From the NCBI RefSeq assembly GCF_900102425.1, contig NZ_FNBT01000002.1, forward strand, positions 496,001 through 560,000: 64,000 nucleotides of DNA, read 5' to 3'. The position numbers and the translations under genes were made by a program. This document shows, one piece after another, positions 35,904 to 43,752 of this stretch. The stretch's first letter is position 1. The number at the start of each line of letters is the position of its first letter. Below the pieces are notes generated by a model. It worked only from the letters and a program-made list of their open reading frames with translations, did not search any database and was not told where the DNA came from. This DNA comes from Blastococcus aurantiacus. Its GTDB lineage: Bacteria; Actinomycetota; Actinomycetes; Mycobacteriales; Geodermatophilaceae.

Positions 35904-38729
35904 TCAGTAGCGCCGGTCGACCACCCGGCCGGTGGCCGTGGTGAACGTGATGTAGCCACGCTCGAAGTTGACCCGCCGGCCACCTGCGATGCCGAACTCG
36001 TCGCTGGTCGGGTAGCCCAGGTACGAGGTCTCCCAGCCGAGCGCGGCCCAGCGGTCACGGATGAGGCCGTGCACCTCGTGCGCCCCCGTCCGCGGCGACC
36101 AGTACACCGAGCCGCCCTCGAAGTGGTTGAACCGTCCGATCCGGTCGGGCGTGGGCAGCTCGTTGGTCCTCGGGAAGCCGAGGAAGCCCGCCTCCCAGCG
36201 GTGATCGCCCCACTTGGCGTAGATGGCGCCCAGGACGTTGTGCGCCCCGGGGCCGGGCGCCCAGTAGATGCCGCCGTTCTCGAAGGAGTTGAACCGCCCG
36301 CGCCCGTTCGGGGTCGGCAGCTCGTCGGTGCGCGGGTACCCGTGGGGGCTGCGCTCGTAGCCCAGGCTCCGCCACACCTTGAAGATCTCACCGTGCACCT
36401 CGTGGGCACCGGTCTGCGCCGTCCAGTAGAAGTGCGCATCGTTGCGGGTGAACGCGTTGAGACGACCGCGTCCGTCCGGTGTGCGCATCTCGTCGGTGCG
36501 CGGCGCGCCCCAGACGCCCTCGGCCCCGGTGGCGTCGAACGCCCGCAGGATCGCGCCGTGCACCTCCTTCGCGCCGTGCACCGGCGTCCAGTACATGCGT
36601 CCGGTGGCGTAGTCACGGGCGCGCAGCGAGGTGTCGCCGCGCTCGGGTGCGACCGGCGCCCCCAGCACGGCGCGCACGGCCGCGTCCGAGGAGTACCGCA
36701 GGTCGATGGGGGTCACGTACTCGGCCCGCAGCGTCAGGTCGGCGTCGGGCATGACCAGCTGCCGCTCGCGCGGCTGCCCGTCGCTCCAGCGCGAGAAGCG
36801 GGCGACGCCGTCCCCCGCAATCGCGGGCGCGCTCAGCGAGACGCGCGCCCCGGCGGTCACCTGGGCCGTGGCCCGAGGCACGCCGTTGACCGTGACCGGG
36901 CTCGGCGTCGTCGAGGCGATGGTGAGCGTCCGCAGCTGCGGCAGGGCGAGGAAGATCTGCTCGGCACGGACGCCGAACGAGTCGGTGGCGCTCGCGGTGA
37001 TCTGCAGGCGGGTGTCGTCGCCGTGGTCCTCGAACGGCACGTCGTAGGCGCCGCCCGTGAAGGATTGCCCCGGGTGGTCGTGGCAGTAGCCACCGCTGCA
37101 GTGGACGAGGACGACGCTCCAGGTCACCGGCAGCGGGCCGTCCTCGACGTCGACCGCCGACGCCGACAGCCGCACCCGCTCCCCCACCACGTACCGCTCG
37201 CTGCTCGGCGGGGCGGTCAGGGTGAGCGTCGGGACGCGGTTGCCGGGGACGACCGTCAGCGTCGTCGTCCCCGTCGCGCCCTGGGAGTCGGTCACCGTGA
37301 GCCGCGCCGTCAGCGGCTGGGTGCCCGTCCCCCCGTAGGCGTGGGAGACCCGCACGCCGGTCCCCCTCGTGCCGTCGCCGAAGTCCCACGCGTAGGTCAT
37401 CGTGTGGCCGTCGAGGTCGACGGACCTGCTCGCGTCGAAGGTGAAGGAGCGCGCCGAGGCCGGGTCGTTGGTGATGACCGCCTCCGCCGTCGGCGGGCGG
37501 TTGCCCGCGGCGTAGACCAGCCGCTTGAGCCGCGAACCGCCGATGTCGGCGTAGACGATGTCGCCGTTCTCCGCCGCGGCGAACTTGACCGGCAGCCCGT
37601 TCTGGACGCCGAACCCGGCGGCCTCGGGCTGCCGCACCAGCCGGCCCTGGGCGTCGTAGCGCAGGGTGTACACCCGCTGGGAGGCGTAGTCGCCGAAGAA
37701 GTAGGCGCCGCGGTACTGCTCCGGGTAGGAGGCACCCGTGTACACGATGCCGCCGGTCACGCTCGTGCCCAGCGGCCCGTGCACGTACGTGTGGAGCGGC
37801 GCGGTGTTCGTCTTGCCGGCGCAGCCGGCGAGGTCGCGGTACCCGGGGGTCGGCCCGTTGCCCTCGAAGCACGGCCAGCCGTAGCTGGCTCCCGGGCGGA
37901 CGAGGTTGATCTCCTCCCAGACGTTCCAGCCGACGTCACCCACGATCGGCGCGCCGGTGCCCGGGTCGAGGCTGAAGCGGAACGGACTGCGGAAACCGCT
38001 GGCGTAGACCCGGCTGCGCCAGGACGAGGGCGCCGCGGCGTCGTAGTAGGGGTTGCCGACCACGCCGCGGCCGTCGGGCCGGAGGTGGAGCAGCTTGCCG
38101 TAGCCGGTGTTGACGTCGAGCGCGCGCAGGGCGAGCGGGTCGACGAACCGGAAGTCGGCGGAGTCGCCCACGCTCACCCACAGGGTGCCGTCCGGAGCGG
38201 CCACGATGCCGGTGATCGTGTGGACGTCGGACCCGGCGGCCAGGTCGAAGATGACCCGCTCCGGAGCGAGCGACGTGGGCGTGGTGCCCAGCACGGTCGC
38301 GGCGCTGAGCCGCATCGTCCACTGGTTGTTCACCATCAGGGTGCGAGCGAGGTAGATCACCTTCGACGTCGCGTAGTCATGGGCGACCGCGATGCCGTTG
38401 AGGCCGAGGTCCTGCACCGTGACCGTCGGCAGGTTGGCGAGCGTCCGGACCGTGGCGCCGTTCGCGGACACCCAGGCGACGCGGCCGTTCTTGCCGGTCG
38501 TGAAGTAGCTGCCGTCGGGGGCGTAGGCGAAGTCGGTGAGCAGCGAGTCCTGGCCGCTGGGCATGTCGCGGACGGCGAACCCCGGCGGGAGGGACGGCGC
38601 GGCCTGGGCGGTCCCCTGCGCCACCACGAGCCCCGCCGCGACCATCGCGGCCACGACCACCAATCGCATGGTCGCGACGAGTGCGCCGCCCCGTCCTCCG
38701 CGCTGTCGCGCCGCATCCGCCCTGTTCAC
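35904..38729 (-). CDS. Secreted glucose/sorbosone-dehydrogenase-like protein with PKD and LGFP repeats
   Basis: This 941-aa exported protein has an N-terminal signal peptide (~1-43, ending QGTAQA). Next comes a six-bladed soluble quinoprotein-type propeller (~44-405) with DLGLNGIAVAHDY, DVNTGYGKLLHL, RSPFRFSLDP and GWPCFEGNG. A PKD domain (~410-500, core AWDFGDGT) and an Ig-like/beta stretch (~505-690) follow. The C-terminal ~230 residues hold about five LGFP-type repeats (GYPRTDELPTPNGRGRFN, FLGFPRTNELPTPD), which are known to bind cell-wall arabinogalactan or peptidoglycan. It may therefore be a wall-bound sugar oxidase or lectin. The GTG start at 38729 has no clear ribosome site; ATG at 38669 is an alternative with a shorter leader. 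Confidence 0.88.
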   Translation of the reverse strand: MNRADAARQRGGRGGALVATMRLVVVAAMVAAGLVVAQGTAQAAPSLPPGFAVRDMPSGQDSLLTDFAYAPDGSYFTTGKNGRVAWVSANGATVRTLANLPTVTVQDLGLNGIAVAHDYATSKVIYLARTLMVNNQWTMRLSAATVLGTTPTSLAPERVIFDLAAGSDVHTITGIVAAPDGTLWVSVGDSADFRFVDPLALRALDVNTGYGKLLHLRPDGRGVVGNPYYDAAAPSSWRSRVYASGFRSPFRFSLDPGTGAPIVGDVGWNVWEEINLVRPGASYGWPCFEGNGPTPGYRDLAGCAGKTNTAPLHTYVHGPLGTSVTGGIVYTGASYPEQYRGAYFFGDYASQRVYTLRYDAQGRLVRQPEAAGFGVQNGLPVKFAAAENGDIVYADIGGSRLKRLVYAAGNRPPTAEAVITNDPASARSFTFDASRSVDLDGHTMTYAWDFGDGTRGTGVRVSHAYGGTGTQPLTARLTVTDSQGATGTTTLTVVPGNRVPTLTLTAPPSSERYVVGERVRLSASAVDVEDGPLPVTWSVVLVHCSGGYCHDHPGQSFTGGAYDVPFEDHGDDTRLQITASATDSFGVRAEQIFLALPQLRTLTIASTTPSPVTVNGVPRATAQVTAGARVSLSAPAIAGDGVARFSRWSDGQPRERQLVMPDADLTLRAEYVTPIDLRYSSDAAVRAVLGAPVAPERGDTSLRARDYATGRMYWTPVHGAKEVHGAILRAFDATGAEGVWGAPRTDEMRTPDGRGRLNAFTRNDAHFYWTAQTGAHEVHGEIFKVWRSLGYERSPHGYPRTDELPTPNGRGRFNSFENGGIYWAPGPGAHNVLGAIYAKWGDHRWEAGFLGFPRTNELPTPDRIGRFNHFEGGSVYWSPRTGAHEVHGLIRDRWAALGWETSYLGYPTSDEFGIAGGRRVNFERGYITFTTATGRVVDRRY

Positions 38730-38878
38730 GGGGGGATGGGTAGCAGCCGGACCCGGCCGATCACAATCGGTATCCGGCCGTTGCGGTCCGGAAGTCGATC
38801 TCAGGGGCGGCGCGCCTGAGAGTCGTCACCGAGGGTGCCCGGACGGCGCCAGTTCCGGCGACGCATCGTCCCGGAAAG

Positions 38879-38916
38879 CACGAACGCCGCCGGGCGGATG
38901 CCCGACGGCGTTCGTG
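38879..38916 (-). terminator. Terminator after tRNA-Ala
   Basis: CACGAACGCCG (38879-38889) pairs with CGGCGTTCGTG (38906-38916), and an inner stem CGGGC/GCCCG closes a GGAT loop. It lies 11 nt past the tRNA 3' end. The rest of the gap up to the dehydrogenase-like gene shows nothing else. Confidence 0.75.
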
Positions 38917-38927
38917 TCCTGCTGGGG

Positions 38928-39001
38928 TGGAGCTGAGGGGAGTTGAACCCCTGACCCCCTCGATGCGAACGAGGTGCGCTACCGGACTGCGCCACAGCCC
39001 C
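38928..39001 (-). tRNA. tRNA-Ala (anticodon CGC)
   Basis: This 74-nt cloverleaf has acceptor GGGGCTG/CAGCTCC with one G-U pair, anticodon stem CCTCG/CGAGG, and loop TTCGCAT presenting CGC. The T arm is AGGGG-TTCAACT-CCCCT. The discriminator is A; CCA is not fully encoded. Confidence 0.93.
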
Positions 39002-39048
39002 TTCGAGCCCGACTTTACCGTGCTCTGCTCATGTCGCCACCACCGGGT

Positions 39049-39106
39049 GGCCCTCCTGCAGGGGCCCGCCGCGAGCCTGCGAGCGGTGGGGGGCAGGAGG
39101 GTCCTT
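39049..39106 (-). repeat. 58-bp dispersed palindromic repeat, copy 1
   Basis: On the minus strand it reads AAGGACCCTCCTGCCCCCCA... and ends ...GGAGGGCC, matching 49130-49187 at 54 of 58 positions. The two halves are imperfectly complementary, so it can fold as a long hairpin. It begins 3 nt past the sepX stop and may serve as its terminator. Confidence 0.85.
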
Positions 39107-39108
39107 CC

Positions 39109-39816
39109 TCAGAGGTTGGCGACCCGGCGCGGCTGGTACTCGTCGATGTCGGCGAAACCGATGTCGTCGTCGTCCAGGCCGACGACGGCGCTGTGCTGCC
39201 AGCCGGCCGGAGCCGGGGTGCGGGCAGCCACGACGCGACCGCGGAACTGGGCCACCGGCGCCAGGGGCACGCTCGGGTGCGGGAGGCTGGGCAGGACCTC
39301 GGCGGCGACGGTCTCGTGCACCTCGGGCGCCGGGCGCGGCGCGGGCGCCGTCCGCGGCTCCGGGAGGGAGGAGGTGCGCAGCGCCTCGCGGGCGGCGGCC
39401 CGTGCCGCCCGGCGGGCGGCGAGCCGCTCGCGGCGGGCCACCTTGCGCAGCACCAGCACGTACCCGACGACGGCGAGGTCCAGGACCAGCTGTGCGACCC
39501 ACAGCCACGGACTGAAGGCCACCGCGCCGACCAGGGAGACGACGGCGAGCGCGACCAGGCCGCCGAGGGTGCGGCGGCGCAGCGCGTGCACGTCGACCTT
39601 CAGCTCACCGCTGGTGAACAGCGCCTCGCGGTCGATGGGCACCCGCTCGGTCTCGGCGTGCACGACGGGGCTCGTCGCACGACGCCGCTGCAGCGTCCGA
39701 CCCGAGTCGGCACGCACCGTCCGGCCGTCCTGCGCGTCGCCGCGGGTCACCACCATGGGGACGAGCACGACGAACCAGAGGACGACCAGAGCTGCCAGCA
39801 GCACGCCTGATCCCAT
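39109..39816 (-). CDS. sepX: Divisome membrane protein of the SepX/GlpR family
   Basis: This 235-aa actinobacterial membrane protein has an N-terminal helix (~5-24: GVLLAALVVLWFVVLVPMVV), a basic cytoplasmic linker and a pair of helices at ~90-128. A long Arg/Ala-rich then Pro/Ala-rich cytoplasmic tail ends ADIDEYQPRRVANL. Established knowledge: SepX in Streptomyces stabilises Z-rings, and GlpR in Corynebacterium is the membrane receptor of the gephyrin-like protein Glp. The gene order here, sepX-acetyltransferase-glp-galU on one strand, is the conserved one. ATG at 39816 is preferred over GTG at 39828 because it starts directly at the helix. Confidence 0.82.
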   Translation of the reverse strand: MGSGVLLAALVVLWFVVLVPMVVTRGDAQDGRTVRADSGRTLQRRRATSPVVHAETERVPIDREALFTSGELKVDVHALRRRTLGGLVALAVVSLVGAVAFSPWLWVAQLVLDLAVVGYVLVLRKVARRERLAARRAARAAAREALRTSSLPEPRTAPAPRPAPEVHETVAAEVLPSLPHPSVPLAPVAQFRGRVVAARTPAPAGWQHSAVVGLDDDDIGFADIDEYQPRRVANL

Positions 39817-39993
39817 TTCGAACACCACCCGTCACATGAGTCACTCGCGAGGGCGAGGTTATGCAGATGGCCGCCACGTTCGAGGGAGGCGCGCGGCGTG
39901 TCGCTGATCAGTCGTGTGACTGGTGTGACGAGGTGGCGGCGTGTCGACACGGGTCAGGCGGTGACCTGTCCGGCGCCGTGCTATCGGCCGGCC

Positions 39994-40611
39994 TCACGGC
40001 TCGGCGCGCGAGCGCCAGCGGGCGAGCGCACCGCCGGGCAGGTCGTCGGCCAGCAGCGCGTACGCCAGGTGGTCGCGCCACTCCCCGTCGATGTCCAGGT
40101 AGCGGCGCAGGACGCCCTCCCGGGTGAAGCCCAGCCGCTCCACCAGACGCTGGCTGGGCTCGTTCTCCGGCCGGATGTCGGCCTGCAGCCGGTGCAGCCC
40201 CATCGCGCCGAAGGCGTGATCGCAGACCAGGGCCACGGCGAGGGACCCCATGCCGCGGCCGGCGACCCCGCGGTCGATCCAGTAGCCGAGCCAGCCCGAC
40301 CGCATCGCCCCGCGCACGATGTTGTCCACGGTCACCTGACCGGCCAGCCGGCCCTCGACCCGGATCGCGAGCGGGACCGTGACCCCTGTCCGCGCGCGGC
40401 GCGCCAGGGCCCGCCGCATGGCGCGGTAGGCGGCCGGGCTGTGCCGCACCGGCCACGGCTGGGTGGCCGTGGGCTCCCACGGCCGCAGCCAGCTCTCGTT
40501 GGCCGTGCGCAGCCGGCTCCACTCCGCGGCGTCCCGACGGCGCAGCGGGTGCAGCTCGACCGGCCCCCAGCTCAGCTGCGCGGGCCAGCCGGGGTGCGGG
40601 GCGGGTTCCAG
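39994..40611 (-). CDS. GNAT acetyltransferase (RimJ/RimL type), apparent CTG start
   Basis: This 205-aa GNAT protein is of the ribosomal-protein N-acetyltransferase type. Visible features are the N-terminal VELHPLRRRDAAEWSRLR, the WLGYWIDRGVAGRGMGSLAVAL acetyl-CoA loop and ENEPSQRLVERLGF near the C-terminus. The first canonical start in frame (GTG 40449) would remove the first ~54 conserved residues. The only initiation codon near the right place is CTG at 40611, two bases past the glp stop, giving MEPAPHPGWPAQLSWGPVEL. It lies between glp and sepX as in other actinobacteria (the rimJ position). True substrate is unknown. Confidence 0.85.
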   Translation of the reverse strand: MEPAPHPGWPAQLSWGPVELHPLRRRDAAEWSRLRTANESWLRPWEPTATQPWPVRHSPAAYRAMRRALARRARTGVTVPLAIRVEGRLAGQVTVDNIVRGAMRSGWLGYWIDRGVAGRGMGSLAVALVCDHAFGAMGLHRLQADIRPENEPSQRLVERLGFTREGVLRRYLDIDGEWRDHLAYALLADDLPGGALARWRSRAEP

Positions 40612-40612
40612 C

Positions 40613-42004
40613 TCAGCCGCCGAGCAGCAAGGGCATGACCGTGACGAGCGCGCCGGCGGCCACCCCGGTGACGTCCTCGTCCACGACGATCAGGCAGTTC
40701 GCGCGCGCCATGCGGGCCAGCAGCGCCTCGGTGCCGTTGCCCACGGGCTCGACGACGTATCCGCCGTCGGGGTGGCGCATGACCGTGCCGTGCAGGTACT
40801 GGCGGTAGCCCAGCGGCGAGACCAGGGGCTGGCCGGCGACCGCCTGCACGGTGCGGCGGAACAGCTGGCGCTTGCCCAGCATCAGCCGGATGGCCGGGCG
40901 GACGAACACCTCGAAGGCCACCAGGGCGGCGACCGGCTCCCCGGGGATGCAGATGACCGGCACCTGGTCGCGGCCCAGCCGGCCGAAGCCCTGCACGGGA
41001 CCGGGGTGCATGGTGACCTGGCGGAAGTTCATCTGGCCCAGCTCGGCCAGCACCTCCTGGACCATGTCGAACCCACCGGGGGCGAAGGTGCCGGCGATGA
41101 GCACCAGGTCGCTGCGCAGCAATTGGCTCTCGAGGACCTCGGTCAGCCGGCGGCGCTCGGTCGGGAGGATCCCGGAGCGGTAGGCCTCGGCGCCGGCGTC
41201 CCGGGCGGCCGCGGCGAGGGCGTAGCTGTTCACGTCCACGACCTGCCCGGGCGCGGGCGCGGTGCCGACGTCCACCAGCTCGGTGCCGGCGCACAGCACG
41301 GCGATGCGCGGACGCGGGCGCACCGAGACCCGCTCGCGGCCCACCGCCGCCAGCAGGCTGATCTGGGCCGGGCCGATCGGCGTGCCCACCTGCACCGCGG
41401 GATCGCCGGGGGCGACGTCGTCACCGGTGCGGCGCACGTACCCGCCGGTCGGGGGGCCGGCCAGGACCTCGACGCGCACCGTGCCCTGGTCGGTCCACAC
41501 ACCGGGGACGACGACGTCGGCGCCGGTCGGGAGCATCGCGCCCGCGGACACGCGGAAGGCCAGTCCGGGCCCGATGGACGAGGGGACGCCGGCGCCCGCG
41601 ACGCTCTCCCCCACGACCGCCAGGGAGACCGGTGCGTTCGGCCGTGCGCCGGCGACGTCCTCGGCCCGGACGGCGTACCCGTCCAGCGCGGCCTGGTCGA
41701 ACGCGGGCAGCGCGCGCTGGCTGATGACCTCCTCGGCGCACAGGAGCCCCTGCGCGTCCAGGACGGCGAGCTCGATCGGGTCGGGCTGCGGGACGCTGCT
41801 CAGGATCTCGTCGAGGTGCCGCTCCACCGTGCAGATCACCGACAGCGGTACCGACTCCGCCGGGGGCAGCGGGACCGCGCCCTCCGTGACGGAGCGGGGC
41901 GTGGGCACCGGCGGGATCTCGCCCGGCGGCCGCGCGGGGCCGTCGACGAGCTGGGTGTCCCGGAAACCGGGTGTCCTGCCCGTGCCGTCGTCCTTGCCGG
42001 TCAT
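40613..42004 (-). CDS. glp: Gephyrin-like MoeA-family protein Glp
   Basis: This 463-aa MoeA/gephyrin-fold protein has a disordered N-terminus (~1-55). MoeA domains follow, with LPAFDQAALDGYAVRAEDV, the MPTB/MoaB-like domain (~230-375, IAVLCAGTELVD, then SGILPTE) and IPGEPVAALVAFEVFV. A C-terminal MoeA_C beta domain completes it. It could insert molybdenum into molybdopterin. However, its place next to sepX/glpR and galU matches the actinobacterial Glp that binds FtsZ and GlpR and links division with elongation. No other molybdopterin genes are nearby, which favours the division role. The ATG at 42004 follows GGTGGGG. Confidence 0.88.
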   Translation of the reverse strand: MTGKDDGTGRTPGFRDTQLVDGPARPPGEIPPVPTPRSVTEGAVPLPPAESVPLSVICTVERHLDEILSSVPQPDPIELAVLDAQGLLCAEEVISQRALPAFDQAALDGYAVRAEDVAGARPNAPVSLAVVGESVAGAGVPSSIGPGLAFRVSAGAMLPTGADVVVPGVWTDQGTVRVEVLAGPPTGGYVRRTGDDVAPGDPAVQVGTPIGPAQISLLAAVGRERVSVRPRPRIAVLCAGTELVDVGTAPAPGQVVDVNSYALAAAARDAGAEAYRSGILPTERRRLTEVLESQLLRSDLVLIAGTFAPGGFDMVQEVLAELGQMNFRQVTMHPGPVQGFGRLGRDQVPVICIPGEPVAALVAFEVFVRPAIRLMLGKRQLFRRTVQAVAGQPLVSPLGYRQYLHGTVMRHPDGGYVVEPVGNGTEALLARMARANCLIVVDEDVTGVAAGALVTVMPLLLGG

Positions 42005-42128
42005 CCCCACCACCACCGTTCTGCCGTGCCGTCCGCCGTTCGGCGGCACCGGCCTGCGGTGCGCCGCCCGCCCCGATCGGGAGCCGGCGCGGTACCCCGC
42101 GGCCCGATGGTGCCCTTGCCGGGCCCGG

Positions 42129-43049
42129 TCAGGACGACGACGCGCCCTCGGCGGGCAGCTCGTTGACGAACTGGTGCAGCCAGGTGCGCAGCGCGGGACC
42201 CAGGTCGTCGCGCTCCACGGCCAGCCGGATGACGGCCTTGAGGTAGTCCAGCTTGTCGCCGGTGTCGTACCGGCGGCCGCCGAAGACGACCCCGTGGACC
42301 GGCTCGCCGCGCTCGACCAGCGTGGCCAGCGCGTCGGTCAGCTGGATCTCCCCGCCGCGGCCGGGCCGGGTCTCGCGCAGCACCCCGAAGATCTCCGGTG
42401 CCAGCACGTAGCGGCCGATGATCGCCAGGCTGCTGGGCGCCTCCTCGACCGGGGGCTTCTCGACCAGACCGGTCACGGCCACGACGTCGCTGCCGTCGGT
42501 GCTCGGGTCGACGGCGACCGCGCCGTACTTGTCGATGTTCTCCATGCCGACGTCCAGGAGGGCGATGACCGAGCCGCCGTGCTCCGCCTGCACCGCGAGC
42601 ATCTGCTCGAGCAGGTGGTCGCGGGCGTCGATGAGGTCGTCGCCCAGGAGGACGGCGAAGGGCTCGTCCCCCACGAACGCGGCCGCCTGCAGCACCGCGT
42701 GCCCCAGGCCCCGCGCCTCGCCCTGCCGCACGAAGTGCACCTGCGCGACCTCGGTCGAGGAGCGGACGGCCGCCAGCCGGCCGGCGTCGCCCTTCTTCTC
42801 CAGCGCCGCCTCCAGCTCGGGGGTGCTGTCGAAGAAGTCCTCGATCGCGCCCTTGTTCCGGCCGGTCACCATGAGCACCTCGGGCAGACCGGCGCGCGCG
42901 GCCTCCTCGACGATGTACTGGAGCGCGGGCCGGTCCACGACCGGCAGCAGCTCCTTGGGCACGGCCTTGGTGGCCGGCAGGAACCGCGTGCCCATCCCCG
43001 CCACGGGGATGACGGCCTTCCGTGCAGGTCGGGCGCCCTGGCTCGTCAT
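42129..43049 (-). CDS. galU: UTP--glucose-1-phosphate uridylyltransferase
   Basis: This 306-aa enzyme makes UDP-glucose, which feeds galactan, exopolysaccharide and glycolipid synthesis. It has the nucleotide-binding AVIPVAGMGTRFLPATKAVPKE, the catalytic LLGDDLI, LVEKPPVEEAPS and the substrate loop GGRRYDTGDKLDYLKA. The ATG at 43049 is six bases from a TAGGCT -10, so the transcript is predicted leaderless. It diverges from the formyl-THF cyclo-ligase gene across just 26 bp, and is the first gene of the galU-glp-acetyltransferase-sepX unit. It could supply the exopolysaccharide locus at the left end of the window. Confidence 0.96.
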   Translation of the reverse strand: MTSQGARPARKAVIPVAGMGTRFLPATKAVPKELLPVVDRPALQYIVEEAARAGLPEVLMVTGRNKGAIEDFFDSTPELEAALEKKGDAGRLAAVRSSTEVAQVHFVRQGEARGLGHAVLQAAAFVGDEPFAVLLGDDLIDARDHLLEQMLAVQAEHGGSVIALLDVGMENIDKYGAVAVDPSTDGSDVVAVTGLVEKPPVEEAPSSLAIIGRYVLAPEIFGVLRETRPGRGGEIQLTDALATLVERGEPVHGVVFGGRRYDTGDKLDYLKAVIRLAVERDDLGPALRTWLHQFVNELPAEGASSS

Positions 43050-43055
43050 GGCCGC

Positions 43056-43069
43056 AGCCTAACTAGCCT
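43056..43069. promoter_or_regulatory. Back-to-back leaderless promoters of galU and the cyclo-ligase
   Basis: In this 14-bp core, TAGGCT (minus strand, 43061-43056) sits six bases from the galU ATG and TAGCCT (plus strand, 43064-43069) sits six bases from the opposite ATG. Both -10 boxes fit in the 26-bp gap. Each promoter's -35 must therefore lie in the other gene. Confidence 0.6.
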
Positions 43070-43075
43070 GCCGCC

Positions 43076-43666
43076 ATGACTCCTGGTCGAGATCCGGTCG
43101 CCGCCAAGACGGCGCTCCGCGGCCGGGTGCTCGCGACCCGGCGGGCGCGCCTCCCCGCCGAGCGGACGGCGGACTCGGCCGCGATCGCCACGGCCCTGCT
43201 CGAGGGCCTGGTAGGCGCCCGCACGATCGCCGCGTACGTCCCGGAGGAGACCGAGCCCGGGCACGGCCGGCTCCCCGCGGTGCTCACCCGGCTGGGCGCC
43301 CGCGTGCTGCTGCCGGTGGTCGCCCCCCGGGGGCGGGAGCTCGCGTGGGCCGTCGACTCAGGCCGCATGGCCCCGGGGCGGTTCGGCCTGCTGGAGCCGG
43401 TCGGCCCGCGGCTGGGCGCCACGGCGGTCGGGACGGCGGAGGTCGTCGTCGTCCCGGCGCTGGCGGTGTCCCGCGACGGCGTGCGGCTGGGGCGCGGTGG
43501 CGGCTACTACGACCGGGCGCTGCGGCTGGCCCGTCCCGACGCCGTCGTCGTGGCGCTGGTGTTCGACGGGGAACTGCTCGACGAGCTGCCCGCGGAGGCG
43601 CACGACCACCGGGTCACCGCCGTGGTCACCCCCTCGGGCGGGTGGCAGGAGATCGCCGCCGGGTGA
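43076..43666 (+). CDS. 5-formyltetrahydrofolate cyclo-ligase
   Basis: This 196-aa enzyme converts 5-formyl-THF to 5,10-methenyl-THF with ATP, salvaging folate. Features are the N-terminal KTALRGRVLATRRARLP helix, the GRFGLLEP substrate segment and the signature LGRGGGYYDRAL (~141-152), with the ATP-binding glycines. The ATG is six bases after a TAGCCT -10, so no ribosome site is used. It is divergent from galU, as in mycobacteria (Rv0992c/Rv0993). Confidence 0.95.
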   Translation: MTPGRDPVAAKTALRGRVLATRRARLPAERTADSAAIATALLEGLVGARTIAAYVPEETEPGHGRLPAVLTRLGARVLLPVVAPRGRELAWAVDSGRMAPGRFGLLEPVGPRLGATAVGTAEVVVVPALAVSRDGVRLGRGGGYYDRALRLARPDAVVVALVFDGELLDELPAEAHDHRVTAVVTPSGGWQEIAAG

Positions 43667-43752
43667 CGTCCCCGGGGGCGGTGTCGCCCGCGCGACCGCT
43701 GGCGGGAATCATCGGCGGACCCCCGTGCCCGACCCGTCGAACGGAGCTCCGC

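Noticed and set aside
40613-42004. Plain molybdopterin molybdotransferase assignment for the MoeA-like gene
   Set aside because: The fold fits, but the sepX/galU context and absence of moa/mob genes favour the Glp division role. It is kept as an alternative.
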